Below are positions 33,661-44,900 of a stretch of DNA of 64,000 nucleotides, one piece after another (position 1 is the first letter of the stretch; the number at the start of each line of letters is the position of its first letter). The stretch is taken from the NCBI RefSeq assembly GCF_958450345.1, contig NC_088783.1, positions 55,094,395-55,158,394 of the forward strand. The letters run 5' to 3'. A program made the position numbers and the translations under genes. The notes under the pieces were generated by a model. The model worked only from the letters and a program-made list of their open reading frames with translations. It did no database searches and was not told where the DNA came from. Source of the stretch: Calliphora vicina. Taxonomy: Eukaryota; Arthropoda; Insecta; Diptera; Calliphoridae.

Positions 33661-33800
33661 CTGTATAATTGTGCTATTATTACTGCCATTTTCTTTGACC
33701 CACATTATGTTGCCATCAGCAATACATGGTATTGAAATATTCTCCCCTTTATCTGTCACGTATTCGTTGTATTTGATAGTTGATGTTAATACTGTTAGCA
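33661..33800 (-). CDS. Ig/FN3 gene: first half of the Ig domain
   Basis: The acceptor follows a long T tract (T17 GTTCTCCTTCCAG at 33801), and the donor is CAG|GTGAGTTACAT. The 140-bp exon enters in phase 1 and leaves in phase 0. It reads (V)LTVLTSTIKYNEYVTDKGE, then NISIPCIADGNIMWVKENGS and NNSTIIQ: Ig strands A to D, with the B-strand Cys (IPC) and the C-strand Trp (IMW). The VLTVLTSTI start looks like the end of a signal peptide, so an upstream exon with the start codon must exist. I could not identify it in 33.8-64 kb, and it may lie outside the window. The adjacent Phe run upstream is the intron tract, not protein. Confidence 0.88.
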
Positions 33801-34249
33801 CTGGAAGGAGAACAAAAAAAAAAAAAAAAAAACAAACCAAGAAATATTAAAGAAACATGGAATAAATGCATAAAAACTGAATTACAATAATAAAATGTTT
33901 AACTTGTTCAAGCAAAGAGTCAAGTGAATCGAATAGTTTCGAAAATTTATGGTATTTTAAAACTAGAAAATTGTTTTCATAGACCATGTCACAAACACTG
34001 AACTAACTGTGCGAATAGTAGTTGATATTTAAATATTCTGCAATGTTTTTACTCGTAGAGATGGCATCGAGAGATAGATGTATATAATTTACCACACAAA
34101 TGGGTACAATATTGTTGGCGAATGTGGCATAAATATTTATTTTATATAATAAATATTACGTATACGTTTGGGGGGATGGTGGGAATATGTGAAACATGCT
34201 AATGCATGTTTTGTAATACAGATTGAAGATTATAATAAAAGGAATTATG
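33801..34249. other. Noncoding DNA
   Basis: Intronic DNA upstream of the first identified Ig exon, with no coding block or repeat array. Confidence 0.4.
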
Positions 34250-35295
34250 TATATGAAAATAAAGGTTTAATAAAACCAGGTCTGATTGATACTAAAACTA
34301 AAGGTTTAATAAAACCAGGATTAATACTCAAACTTAAGGATTAATCAAACCAAAATTGATACTCGAAACCATTGATTGATACTCAAACTAAAGGTTTAAT
34401 AAAACCAGGATTGTTACTCAAACTAAAGGTTTAATAAAACCAGGATTGTTACTAAAAATAAAGGTTTAATAAAACCAGGATTAATATTCATACTAAAGGT
34501 TTAATAAAACCAGGTTTGGTACCCAAACTAATGGTTTAATAAATCCAGGATTGATACTCAAACTCATGGTTTAATAAAACCAGAATTGATATTCAAACTC
34601 AAAGTTTAATTAAACCAGGATTGATACTCAAACTAAAGGTTGAATAAAACCCGGATTGATACTCAAACTAAAGGTTTATTAACACCAGGATTGATACTGA
34701 AACTAAGGGTTTAATAAAACCAGGATTGATACTCAAACTAAAGGTTTATTAAACCAGGATTGATACTCAAACTAAAGATTTAATAAAACCAGGATTGATA
34801 CTCAAACTAAAGGTTTAATAAAACCAGGATTGTCACTCAATCTAAAGGTTTAATAAAACCAGGATTGTTACTCTAACTAAAGGTTTAATAAAACCAGGAT
34901 TATTACTCAAACTAAAGGTTTAATAAAACCAGGATTGTTACTCAAACTAAAGGTTTAATAAAACCAGAATTGTTACCCAAACTAAAGGTTTAATAAAACC
35001 GGAATCATTACTCAAACTCAAAGTTTAATTAAACCAGGATTGATACTCAAACTCAAAATTTAATTAAACCAGGATTGATACTTAAACTAAATGTTTAATA
35101 AAACCAGAATTGATACTCAAACTAAAGGTTTATTAACACCAGGATTGATACTGAAACTAAGGGTTTAATGAAACCAGGATTGATACTTAAACTCAATGTT
35201 TAATGAAACCAGGATTTATACTCAAACTTAAGGTTTAATAAAACCAAGATTGAATAAAACCTCAAATAATACTTAACCTAAAAGTTTAACAATCG
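34250..35295 (-). repeat. 35-bp satellite array, reversed orientation (~29 units)
   Basis: Unit GGTTTAATAAAACCAGGATT + GATACTCAAACTAAA, 35 bp, with a few percent to 20% variation between units. Its reverse complement, TTTAGTTTGAGTATCAATCC + TGGTTTTATTAAACC, is clearly the same family as the arrays at 39990, 43928 and 46500, which run the other way. The tail (35230 onward) is degenerate. Confidence 0.95.
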
Positions 35296-35984
35296 TGATC
35301 TTATTGTTACAAATACATGGAATATTTTGTTTAACTTTTCCTAAATTTAATATCAAACACTTTTTACGAAACTCCTCAAAACATTTTACTTATTTTTATT
35401 AAACGTTTAATCTACTTTTCTATTTATTCTGCTGCAGATGTCTTCACCTCTTGGTGTTCTATAAAAAAACCTTCAAATTATCATTAAATTTCAATAAAAA
35501 ATCAATAAATACTAAGATTATTTTAGCAGACATAAGTTTTTTTTTTGTCATTACTTTACATTTTTAACATTTGCTTGCTTTACACACAAGTGTGTAGTCG
35601 AGTGTCTTTGACAACAAATACAATAAATAATTCAAAAGATGACAATAAATAGAAAAAATATCTATTTATTACAAATTGAATTTTATTTCACATAAATAAA
35701 GTGAAAGAAAATAAACAATTTACTGGTATGTTAGACACAATTTACAAAAAGTTTTCAGAATTCTGTTACAGACTTTGAAGTATAAAAAAAATATGTTTCT
35801 CATCTTACTTATGAAAATTAAAAGCTTTTAAGAATTTATGTTTAAGTCTATAAATTTTGAAATTCAAATCTGCTTAAGCATTTATCACCCATTGCTGACA
35901 ATCCCCTTTTGTGTTTATTACACAAAATAATTGACAGTCTTAAAAATTTAATACTCAACTACAACACGTACAATAATTTATTTA
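35296..35984. other. AT-rich DNA between satellite and Helitron
   Basis: No coding block or repeat unit recognised. Confidence 0.45.
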
Positions 35985-38900
35985 TCTATATATATAAAAG
36001 AGTAACGTTACTGACTGACTGACTGACTGACTGACTGACTGACTGATTCATCATCGCACAGCCCAAACGGCTGAAGCTAGAATCACGAAATTTTAACTGT
36101 GGGTTCCTCCGTCCCCAAAACGATCCGATAAGAAGGGATTTTTGGAAATTCGAACGTTTAGGGGGTAAAAAAGGGTAAAAACGGGTAAATTCGGTAACCT
36201 TATATCTTCAAAACTAATAAAGATATAAAAAAACTTAAAATAGCATGTTACTCCATTTAAAAAATAAGCTGACAGGTGTTTCGTACTTTTTGGAAATTCG
36301 AAACTTTTAGGGGAGAAAACGGGTAAAAACTGTATTTTGGTACTTTTTTTGCACCCTATGCATCTTTTATACCAATAAACATAGAAACAAATTTTAAATC
36401 GTATTCTTTAATTAACAAAAAATAAAAAATATAAGTTTGGTACTTTTTGGAAATTCGAACCTTTAAGGGATAAAAATTGTGTTAATTTTTGGTACTTTTT
36501 CATAAAATATGTTTTTCTATAATTTGACATAGACATACGAATATTTTATTATGAGCTCCCACCACTTTACAGAAATTTATTTCAATGAAATTGTACCACC
36601 TCAATGGGGATAAAAAAGGTACCAAAAAGGGGATAAAATCGGGAAAATACATTATATTTGAAATTATTAAGCCAATTTTGATAATTTTTTTTAACGTTGG
36701 TTCCTGGATTCATACAAAAATTAACTAACAGGGTGTTATTTGGAACTCGAGTACCAAGGTGTATATTGGGCCAAATCCGGGTAAACAGTTTGGTACTTTT
36801 TTTAAAACATATTTATTCTTGGGCACATTAACACAGATTTTAATATTTTGATACATGCCTGTAGCATAAACAATTTTGGCAAAATGGAATATTTTTAAAT
36901 TTCAAACTTGAGGGGTGTTCAAGTAAGAAAAGGGAAATTGGTACTTTTCTCCTAATGGTACTTTTTTAAAATTTTAAATTATTTCAGTTATCGACATTAA
37001 AGTTAGCTGATATGTATTTGAGTGAAGTTAGTGTTAGGAATAGGGGATAATATTTAGGTACCAAAATGTGTGAACTGTACTATAGGTACTTTTTTGTTCA
37101 TCTAATGGTACTTTTTAAAATTTCTATAATAATGGACTTAGAAACATGAAATTAAGTGAGTGAGAATTCTAGGGGGAGACTTTTTGGTACTTTTTCTTTA
37201 TTGGAATGGTACTTTTTGTAATTTCTTCACCAATGAACCTAGAAACATGAAATAAAGCTTATATGGAACCGAGTGAGTGGGAAACCACAAGTGTGGGCTT
37301 TTTGGTCCTTTTTCTATATTCTAATGGTACTTTTTTGAATTTTCTTTAACAATGGACTTAGAGACATGAAATTAAGCATATATGGTCCTAAGTGAGTGAG
37401 AATTCTAGGGGGAGACTTTTTGGTACTTTTTCGAATGGTACTTTTTGTAATTTCTTCACCAATGAACCTAAAAACATGAAATTAAGACCGGAGTGAGTGG
37501 GAATCTACAAGTGACTGCTTTTTGGTACTTTTTCTATATTCGAATGGTACTTTTTGAATTTTCTGTAATAATGGACATAGAAATATGAAGTTAAGCATAT
37601 ATGGTCCTAAGTGAGTGAGAATTCTAGGGGGAGACTTTTTGGTACTTTTTGTTTATTCTAATAGTACTTTTTTGAATTTTCTATAACAATGAACTTAGAA
37701 ACATGAAATTAAGCATATATGGTCCTAAGTAAGTGAGAATTCTATGGGGAGACTTTGTGGTACTTTTTCTTTATTCGATTGGTACTTTTTGTAATTTCTT
37801 CACCAATGAACCTAGAAACATGAAATAAAGCTTATATGGAACCGAGTGAGTGGGAAACTACAAGTGGGTGCTTTTTGGTACTTTTTCTATATTCTAATGG
37901 TACTTTTTGAATTTTCTATAATATAATGGACCTAGAAATATGAAATTAAGCGTATATGGTCCTAAGTGATTGAAAATTCAAGCGGATACTTCATGGTACT
38001 TTTTGTTTATTCTAATGATACTTTTTTTAATTTTCTATAGCAATGGACTTAAAAACATGAAATTAAGCATACATGGTCCTAAGTGAGTTAGAATTCTAGG
38101 GAGCCACTTTTTGGTACTTTTTCTTTATTCGAATGGTACTTTTTGTAATTTCTTCACCAATGAACCTAGAATCATGAAATAAAGCTTATATGAACCCGAG
38201 TGACTGGAAAACCACAAGTGTATACTTTTTAGTACTTTTTCTATATTCTAATGGTACTTTTTGAATTTTCTATAATATAATGGACCTAGAAATATGAAAT
38301 TAAGCGTATATGGTCCTAAGTGATTGAAAATTCAAGCGGATACCTCATGGTACCTTTTGTTTATTCTAATGATACTTTTTTTAATTTTCTATAGCAATGG
38401 ACTTAAAAACATGAAATTAAGCATACATGGTCCTAAGTGAGTTAGAATTCTAGGGGGAGACTTTTTGGTACTTTTTCTTTATTCGATTGGTACTTTTTGT
38501 AATTTCTTCACCAATGAACCTAGAAACATGAAATAAAGCTTATATGGAACCGAGTGAGTGGGAAACCACAAGTGTGGGCTTTTTGGTCCTTTTTCTATAT
38601 TATAATGGTACTTTTTTGAATTTTCTTTAACAATGGACTTAGAGACATGAAATTAAGCATATATGGTCCTAAGTGAGTGAGAATTCTAGGGGGAGACTTT
38701 TTGGTACTTATTCTTTATTCAAATGGTACTTTTTGTAATTTCTTCACCAATGAACCTAGAAACATTAAATAAAGGTTATACGGACCCGAGTGGGTGAGCA
38801 ACTACAAGTGGGTGCTTTTTGGTACTTTTTCTATATTCTAATGTTACTTTTTGAATTTTCTATAACATAATGGACCTAGAAATATGAAATTGAGCGTATA

Positions 38901-39650
38901 TGGTCCTAAGTGATTGAAAATTCAAGCGGATACCTCATGGTACCTTTTGTTTATTCTAATGGTACTTTTTTTTAATTTTCTATAGCAATGGACTTAAAAC
39001 ATGAAATTAAGCATACTACATGGTCCTAAGTGAGTTAGAATTCTAGGGGAGACTTTTCGGTACTTTTTCTTTATTCGAATGGTACTTTTTGTAATTTCTT
39101 CACCAATGAACCTAAAAACATGAAATTAAGCTTATATGGACCGGAGTGAGTGGGAAACCACAAGTGGGGGATTTTTGGTACTTTTTATATATTCTAATGG
39201 TACTTTTTTGAATTTCCTATAATAATGGACCTAGAGTTTCCAAAAAATCGAAGAATTTCAAAACCGCGGTTTCGGTTTTAAAAAATTAAAAACCGATCGG
39301 ATTCGGTTTTGTGATAATTTATTAAATCTTAAGTAGTATAGAAACAAAATTAGTTGATAATATAGGAAATGATATACAAATCTAAAATTCAAACTTGACG
39401 GGTTATGGTTTAGTGAATGCGAATTTAAAAGTGATAATCAATGGTACTATTTCCTTATTGCAATGGTACTTTTTGAATATTTTATAATAATAAATATAAA
39501 AATTTTAAATTAGGAACACATTTTGCATTTTCTATAATAATGGACCCAGAAATATGAAATTAGACATTTACAATTAGATTCACAAACGGAGACTTAATAG
39601 TACTATTTCTTTCTTCTAATTGGGGTGGCGAAGCGCACCGGGTCTGCTAG
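35985..39650 (+). mobile_element. Helitron, 3.67 kb, complete-looking and non-autonomous
   Basis: Starts TCTATATATATAAAAGAG and ends in a short GC hairpin GGTGGCGAAGCGCACC followed by GGGTCTGCTAG, inserted exactly between A (35984) and T (39651). A TC start, a CTAG end with a hairpin about 10 bases before it, and an A/T target without duplication are the Helitron hallmarks. A (GACT)n run at 36010-36045 precedes CATCGCACAGCCCAAACGGC, a block familiar from insect Helitrons of this end type. No Rep or helicase is encoded; the interior is diverged GGTAC-rich blocks, then a long tandem array. Confidence 0.9.
36925..39235. repeat. ~118-bp satellite with three-unit higher-order structure, inside the Helitron
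   Basis: About 20 monomers separated by TTTTTGGTACTTTTT-type blocks. The ATGGTCCTAAGTGA landmark recurs at spacings near 118 and 235 bp. Three monomer classes (CACCAATGAACCTAGAAACA; ATAATGGACCTAGAAATATG; TAGCAATGGACTTAAAAACA) recur in order every ~350-355 bp, a trimeric higher-order repeat, with some dimer slips. Noncoding. Confidence 0.85.
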
Positions 39651-39989
39651 TTTATTATATTTTTTTTTGTTTATTTCTTGTTGTACAATGAGACAACACC
39701 CACAATTAAAATTAATAACCACAAATATACGAACGTATTAATGAATTAATTTACATGCATACAGTTGTGTTAAAGAAAATAATATCCATTGAAAAAATAT
39801 TGGAAAATTGATAAAAAGGAGAAACGAAAATTTATTTAAATAGACCGACAGACAGACATTAAAGTGAAAACATGATGAAAGCATTATTAATTATTTATTA
39901 AGCGGTGTAAACGAATTTCAAGTGTACTACAGCATGGAAATGAATTGAAGTGGTTGATTTATAGGGGGATTTAACATCAATCATGGTTT
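39651..39989. other. Noncoding AT-rich DNA
   Basis: Host sequence between the Helitron end and the next satellite array, with no gene seen. Confidence 0.4.
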
Positions 39990-40690
39990 TATAAAATCTT
40001 TTAGGTTGAATATCAATCGTAATTTAATAGGGAATTTAATTCGAGTACCAATCCTAATTTTGTAGGGCTTTTAATTTGAGTATCAATCGTGGTTTTATTG
40101 AACTTTTAGTTTGAGCATTAACCGTAGTTTTGTGGAGCTTTTAGTTTGAGTTATAATCGTGGTTTCCTTGAGCTTTTAGTTTGAGTTATAATCGTGGTTT
40201 TAAAGAACTTTTAGTTTGAGTTATAATCGTGGTTTTATAGAGCTTTTAGTTTGAGTTATAATCGTGGTTTTATTGAGCTTTTAGTCTGAGTTATAATCGT
40301 GGTTTTATAGAGCTTTTAGTTTGAGTTATAATAGTGGTTTCATAGAGCTTTTAGTTTGAGTTATAATCGTGGTTTTATAGAACTTATAAGTTGAGTTATA
40401 ATCGTGGTTTTATAAAGCTTTTAGTTTCGGTTGTAATCGTGGTTTTATAGATCTTTTAGTTTCAGTTATAATCGTGGTTTTATAGAACCTTTAAGTTGAG
40501 TTATAATCGTGGTTTTATAAAGCTTTTAGTTTCTGTTGTAATCGTGGTTTTATAGATCTTTTAGTTTGAGTTATAATCGTGGTTTTATAGATCTTTTGGT
40601 TCGAGTTATAATCGTGGTTTTATAGACCTTTTAGTTTGAGTTCTATAGAGCTTTTATTTTGAGTTCTATAGAGCTTTTATTTTGAGTTAT
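39990..40690 (+). repeat. 35-bp satellite array, ~20 units
   Basis: Unit GTTTTATAGAGCTTTTAGTT + TGAGTTATAATCGTG (35 bp). Edge units carry TATCAATCGT instead of TTATAATCGT, as in the reversed array at 34.2 kb. Ends directly against the 31-bp array. Confidence 0.95.
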
Positions 40691-41570
40691 AAGCATAAGC
40701 AGAGTTTTCTATAGATAACTTTGCAGTGGGAAGAGTTTTCTATAGAAAACTTTGCAGTGGGAAGAGTTTTCTATAGAAAAATTTGCAGTGGGAAGTGTTT
40801 TCTATAGAAAACTTTGCAGTGGGAAGAGTTTTCTATAGAAAACTTTGCAGTGGGAAGAGTTTTCTATGGAAAACTTTGCAGTGGGAAGAGTTTTCTATGG
40901 AAAACTTTGCAGTGGGAAGAGTTTTCTATGGAAAACTTTGCAGTGGGAAGAGTTTTCTATAGAAAACTTTGCAGTGGGAAGAGTTTTCTATAGAAAAATT
41001 TGCAGTGGGAAGAGTTTTCTATAGAAAACTTTGCAGCGGGAAGAGTTTTCTAGAGAAAACTTTGCAGTGGGAAGAGTATTCTAGAGAAAACTTTGCAGTG
41101 GGAAGAGTTTTCTAGAGAAAACTTTGCAGTGGGAAGAGTTTTCTATGGAAAACTTTGCAGTGGGAAGAGTTTTCTAGAGAAAACTTTGCAGTGGGAAGAG
41201 TTTTCTATGGAAAACTTTGCAGTGGGAAGAGTTTTCTATGGAAAACTTTGCAGTGGGAAGAGTTTTCTATCGAAAACTTTGCCGTGGGAAGAGTTTTCTA
41301 TCGAAAACTTTGCCGTGGGAAGAGTTTTCTAAAGAAAACTTTGCCGTGGGAAGAGTTTTCTAAAGAAAACTTTGCAGTTGGAAGAGATATCTAAATAAAA
41401 CTTTGCAGTTGGAAGAGTTTTCTATAGAAAACTTTGTAGTGAGAAAAGTTTTCTACATAAACCATTGCAGTGGGAAGAATTTTCTATAGAAAACTTTGCA
41501 GTGGGAAGAGTTTTCTACAGAAAGCTTTGCAGTGGGAAGAGTTTTCTTTAAAAAAAGGAAGAATTTTTTC
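40690..41570 (+). repeat. 31-bp satellite array, ~28 units
   Basis: Unit GTTTTCTATAGAAAACTTTG + CAGTGGGAAGA (31 bp). Each unit holds the perfect 16-bp palindrome GTTTTCTATAGAAAAC. Most units are nearly identical, with shared variants (CTATGG, CTAGAG, GCCGTG) in runs, pointing to recent unit-by-unit spreading. Because 31 is not a multiple of 3, all three frames stay open by repetition; the resulting EEFSRENFAVGRVF-type peptides are artefacts. Confidence 0.95.
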
Positions 41571-41958
41571 TAGACAATTTTCAAATGGAAAGAGTTTTCT
41601 CTAGAATATTTTGTAGGTGGGAAAACTTTTATATATAAAACATTGCATTATGAAGACTTTTCTATAGACCTTTTACTTTTCATACTCTTCTTTCTTTTGA
41701 ATAAGAAATTAATGATACATACAAATTTAAATGTCATGTCCAGCTGAATTTCTCTCATGTAGGGAACTTAATTAAGTGAAATGGCAAATATTTATTAAAC
41801 ATTAATATAAATGAAAATACTTAACATTGTCCTAGTAAATGTTTTCACATTACAACACACAATTACGAGTAAACGGGATATAATTAAAAGTTCATGCGAG
41901 TAGTATTAAATTAAATTGAAGCAAAACTACATTAAAAAAAAATAATTGAAATGAAAAA
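41571..41958 (+). promoter_or_regulatory. Upstream region of the gustatory receptor gene
   Basis: AT-rich 390 bp between the last degenerate 31-mer and the start codon. No TATA box can be singled out with confidence. Any promoter must lie here, inside the satellite, or beyond it. Confidence 0.3.
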
Positions 41959-44900
41959 ATGCAACCAGGAACAATAAATAAAATGTATCTCTATTATTTA
42001 CGCTTTGTGGGTCTGAGCTGTCAATCGAATAATAAAAACATCGAAAATCTTCTAATTCTCTATAATTTGTTCATTATCGGTCAGGACTTGATACTGGTGT
42101 ACAACTTTTGCACTCACATCAGAGAAGATACTGCTGACATAAATATAATAGAAAATCTTATGATTTATGTAAATCATGGCATAGCTTTGGCCTATAAAGT
42201 GGTGCGGATATTCATCAGTTGCCGGGTGATTTTGGATCGCAAAACTGAGGCGAACATTTGCCAGTTGATTGAAGAAATCGAAAATGATTTTCAATTGAAA
42301 TTATTTCACAAATATGAGATGAGTAATTGGTATAATAGAGTTTTCTATAGATATTTATGGATAGTTACTATGTTATTGAATGTGTCTGCCATCATCTATG
42401 AATGGCAGTATGAAAGTTTTCTATCAGTTTTAAATTACACTCGCTATCTGTTCACATTGCATGCCATTAGGGCAGTTTATTTGCAATTTGTTTTGATTAT
42501 TATAAAAATTGATGAGATATTAGAAAATCTGGAAAAATGTTTAATCAACAATCTACATCAGCAGCGCCAGCAAACAGTTGGACATCCGGCGGAAATGAAA
42601 GTTTTCAATAATAATCAATGTGTTGTGTTTAACGGTAGTGGTGGTGTTGGTGTTGTTGTTGGCATGTCGTCGTCGTCTGTCAACAATTGGCCATGTTTAC
42701 AGCTCAGACACTATTTGCTGCAGCGCCTTTGGACAATGAAATGTATTTATGGCAAAATAATACAAATCTCTTTAACATGTTCGTCATTATTTGGCTTATC
42801 CGTTTTGCTAACGAATTTCCTGTGTATTTCTGAATTAACTGGGATAATGTACGTGGCTGTTACGACACTTGCATTCGAATCGTATCCATTGATGGGAGTG
42901 GTGTATGGCCTGTATACGGTGCTGCCAACGGTTATGATACTGATGATCATGTGCTGGTTGAGTGACAAATGTTCGAGGAGGGTGAGTTTGAATTCTTATT
43001 AATTTTAAAATAGTTTTTAACTATAAACTTTACTCTGCTGCTGCTTTAACTATGCATTGACCTTTTAAAACTGCCACATTTAATATTTCAATTGTTTAAT
43101 CCACCCCCATTGTGCATTAGTTTAGCAACTAAAAACTTTTTCTCAAATTAAATTTAAAAGTTTTATATCTCTTTTCAAACACTTTTATTTAAATTAATCA
43201 CACCTCATTGCTGTTTTTTTTGTTTTATAGAATTTCTTAAAACACTAGCTTTCTTCCTAGAAAGACTTTAGAAAATTTTACGCCTCGTTTACAAACATTT
43301 CTGAAAGTGGCCATTATTAACTTTTCGCTGACTTTAAACAATTAATTAAGGTTTTTTTGTAGCTTAAGCCAACAAAAAATACAAAACAAAAAACGCTTGA
43401 ATAAACAGGTAACACAAGTTGTATACGAATAATACCAGTCAGCCAACTGAAAGTTTTCTGTTGTTTTTCCGTACCTTTTTTAAGGAGAACAAAATTGGTC
43501 ATAAAAACTTTAATTAGCAGTTAAACAGTTTTATGGTGGAATAGTCATATTTTTGGTTGGTATTGTACCAATTTGTACATTTTATGATGTAAACAAATTA
43601 TTATTATTTTGTTTGCCCTTTGAGAAGGAAATGAAAAATATGAAACTTTTGCCAAGAATATATGAAAACATTGCATTTTTCGATTTATTTTATTTCGTTT
43701 TTAATTAATAAGCATCATAGTTTTTCTTTTAAAGGAAAAACTTTAGTTGGTAACAACTAGTTGTTTGTTTATAAGAAACTTTCTTTTATCCTCAATTATA
43801 GGAAAACCATGAGACTACTCCACAGTTTTAAGGGTCTGTTTTGTAATAGCTCTCTACTTAGACAGGACTTCATGTTGAACTTAGAACTTAGATTTGATAT
43901 CCACTGCATTACTTTTCACCAAAACTAATCGTGGTTTTATAGAGCTTTTAGGTCGAACTATAATCGTGGTTTTATAGAGGTTTTAGGTTGAACTCTAATC
44001 ATGCTTTTATAGAGCTTTAAGGTTGAACTCTAATTGTAGTTTTATAGAGCTTTTAGGTTGAACTCTAATCGTGGTTTTGTATAGCTTTTAGTATGAACTA
44101 TAATCGTGGTATTATAGAGCTTTTAAGTTGAACTTTAATCGTGGTTTTATAGAGCTTTTAGGTTGAACTATAATCATGGTTTTATAGAGCTTTTAGGTTG
44201 AACTCTAATCATGGTTTTATAGAGCTTTTAGGTTGAACTCTGATCATGGTTTTATAGAGCTTTTAGGTTGAACTCTAATTATGGTTTTATAGAGCTTTTA
44301 TGTTGAACTATAATAGTGGTTTTAGAGAGCTTTTAGGTTGAACTTTAATCGTGGTTTTATAGAGCTTTTAGGTTGAACTACAATCGTGGATTTATAGAGC
44401 TTTTAGGTTGAACTATAATCGTGGTTTTATAGAGTTTTAATGTAGAACTATAATAGTGGTTTTAGAGAGCTTTAGGTTGAACTCTGATCATGGTTTTATA
44501 GAGCTTTTAGGTTGAACTCTGATCATGATTTTATAGAGCTTTAATGTTGAGCTATAATCGTGGTTTTATAGAGCTTTTAGGTTGAACTCTAATCATGGTT
44601 TTATAGAACTTTTAGGTTGAACTATAATCATGGTTTTATAGAGTTTTTAGGTTGAACTATAATCGTGGTTTTATAGAGCTTTTGGGTTAACTCTGATCAT
44701 GATTTTATAGAGCTTTAAGGTTGAGCTATAATCGTGGTTTTATAGAGCTTTTACGTTGAACTCTAATCATGGTTTTATAGAACTTTTAGGTTGAACTATA
44801 ATCATGGTTTTATAGAGCTTTTAGGTTGAACTATAATCGTGGTTTTATAGAGCTTTTAGGTTGAACTCTGATCATGGTTTTATAGAGCTTTTATGTTGAA

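Noticed and set aside
33801..33840. Phe-rich N-terminal extension (VCFFFFFFVLLP) as a signal peptide
   Set aside because: It is the intron's long T tract plus the CTTCCAG acceptor. The Ig exon begins at 33800 in phase 1, so translation must start in an earlier exon.
34250..35295. CRISPR array (35-bp periodicity)
   Set aside because: Units abut without spacers and vary by point changes; it is a satellite.
36925..39235. CRISPR-like array of repeats and spacers
   Set aside because: Repeats are ~118 bp with higher-order structure inside a Helitron in a eukaryotic genome; no unique spacers and no cas genes.
41093..41394. Two overlapping 79-codon open frames with repeated EEFS-ENFAVGRVF peptides
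   Set aside because: They come from the 31-bp satellite read in all frames (31 is not divisible by 3). No start context, splice sites or domain; the repeat explains them fully.
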